A DNA stretch of 35,653 nucleotides. Origin: Balneolaceae bacterium. GTDB lineage: Bacteria; Bacteroidota; Rhodothermia; Balneolales; Balneolaceae. The stretch's first letter is position 1; the number at the start of each line of letters is the position of its first letter. The position numbers were made by a program, and so were the translations under genes. The notes below the pieces were generated by a model. The model was not told the origin of the DNA. It ran no database searches and worked only from the letters and a program-made list of their open reading frames with translations. The DNA lies in assembly GCA_020832415.1 (NCBI GenBank), contig JAFIES010000053.1, positions 1 through 35,653 on the forward strand, in the 5' to 3' direction. This document shows positions 35,510 through 35,653 of this stretch, one piece after another.

Positions 35510-35653
35510 TCAATAATATTTACTTCCGGGGTGAGTTCTACTCCAAATTTCTCAGAAACCGACTGTTGAATTCTTACTGCATGATTCCAGAGTTCCTCTC
35601 CGGTTGCGCCGCCATGATTAACAAGTACAAGCGCCTGATTTTTATAGGTACCT
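35506..35653 (-). CDS. murB: UDP-N-acetylenolpyruvoylglucosamine reductase MurB (C-terminal fragment; gene runs off the window)
   Basis: Only the last 48 residues are visible. They match the C-terminal domain of MurB: YKNQALVLVNHGGATGEEL, then IQQSVSEKFGVELTPEVNII before the TGA. The Glu in the L-x-PEV segment corresponds to the conserved Glu that donates a proton during reduction of UDP-GlcNAc-enolpyruvate to UDP-MurNAc, the second step of peptidoglycan precursor synthesis. The stop codon overlaps the start of the DUF2779 gene (ATGA), so the two are translationally coupled. The N-terminal FAD domain lies outside the window. Confidence 0.93.
   Translation of the reverse strand, partial: GTYKNQALVLVNHGGATGEELWNHAVRIQQSVSEKFGVELTPEVNIIE

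Overview
The window (about 42% GC by eye) is a chromosomal segment of a Gram-negative bacterium of the FCB group, most likely Balneolota/Bacteroidota. The evidence is a split ATP synthase operon (subunits a, c, b, delta, alpha and gamma here, beta and epsilon absent), an atpB with an N-terminal secretory extension and a His-rich tail, a bactofilin next to atpZ, an exact Bacteroidota-type -7 box (TAnnTTTG) before a glycosyltransferase gene, and many outer-membrane proteins and lipoproteins. The taxonomic call is inference; there is no rRNA here. Most genes lie on the minus strand.

Layout from left to right. 1-2477: a sulfur-assimilation pair, an SLC13-type permease followed by cysQ (cut by the left edge). 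2564-3868: an OmpA-family porin-like protein with a clear terminator. 3869-4356: a long divergent regulatory region holding a Tyr/Pro-rich 37-codon ORF and a C-rich, G-poor stretch. 4357-5742: a tyrosine phenol-lyase (not a tryptophanase, judging by active-site residues). 5761-11079: a tightly packed minus-strand operon: Patched/HpnN-like RND exporter, recO, HtrA protease, LPP20-type lipoprotein. 11296-14247: two convergent, mirror-image gene pairs, each a 158-aa single-TM protein plus a gamma-carboxylase-like (HTTM) membrane protein. 14363-19305: a surface-polysaccharide cluster with two GT-B glycosyltransferases, a flippase and a GT-A-like transferase. 19492-21478: TolC-like protein plus MlaC-like protein. 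21575-21661: tRNA-Ser(UGA) with its own promoter and terminator. 21753-28623: M23 peptidase, bactofilin, atpZ, an atpI-like gene, atpB, E, F, H, A, G. 28661-30136: guaB. 30213-30536: unknown small gene. 30631-30767: a 137-bp element with perfect 23-bp terminal inverted repeats. 30790-32082: purB. 32091-33581: M48 lipoprotein peptidase. 33635-35509: DUF2779 exonuclease-like protein, translationally coupled to murB (cut by the right edge).

The most interesting points are: (1) the mirror-image HTTM/small-protein pairs that keep the Lys and His/Asn positions of vitamin K-dependent gamma-carboxylase; (2) tyrosine phenol-lyase behind a Tyr-rich leader ORF and a rut-like stretch, an arrangement parallel to tnaC-tnaA; (3) the MITE-like element; (4) a DUF2779 protein whose Cas4-like nuclease half looks catalytically dead while its DEDD-type half looks intact; (5) envelope-shape genes packed into the ATP synthase operon.
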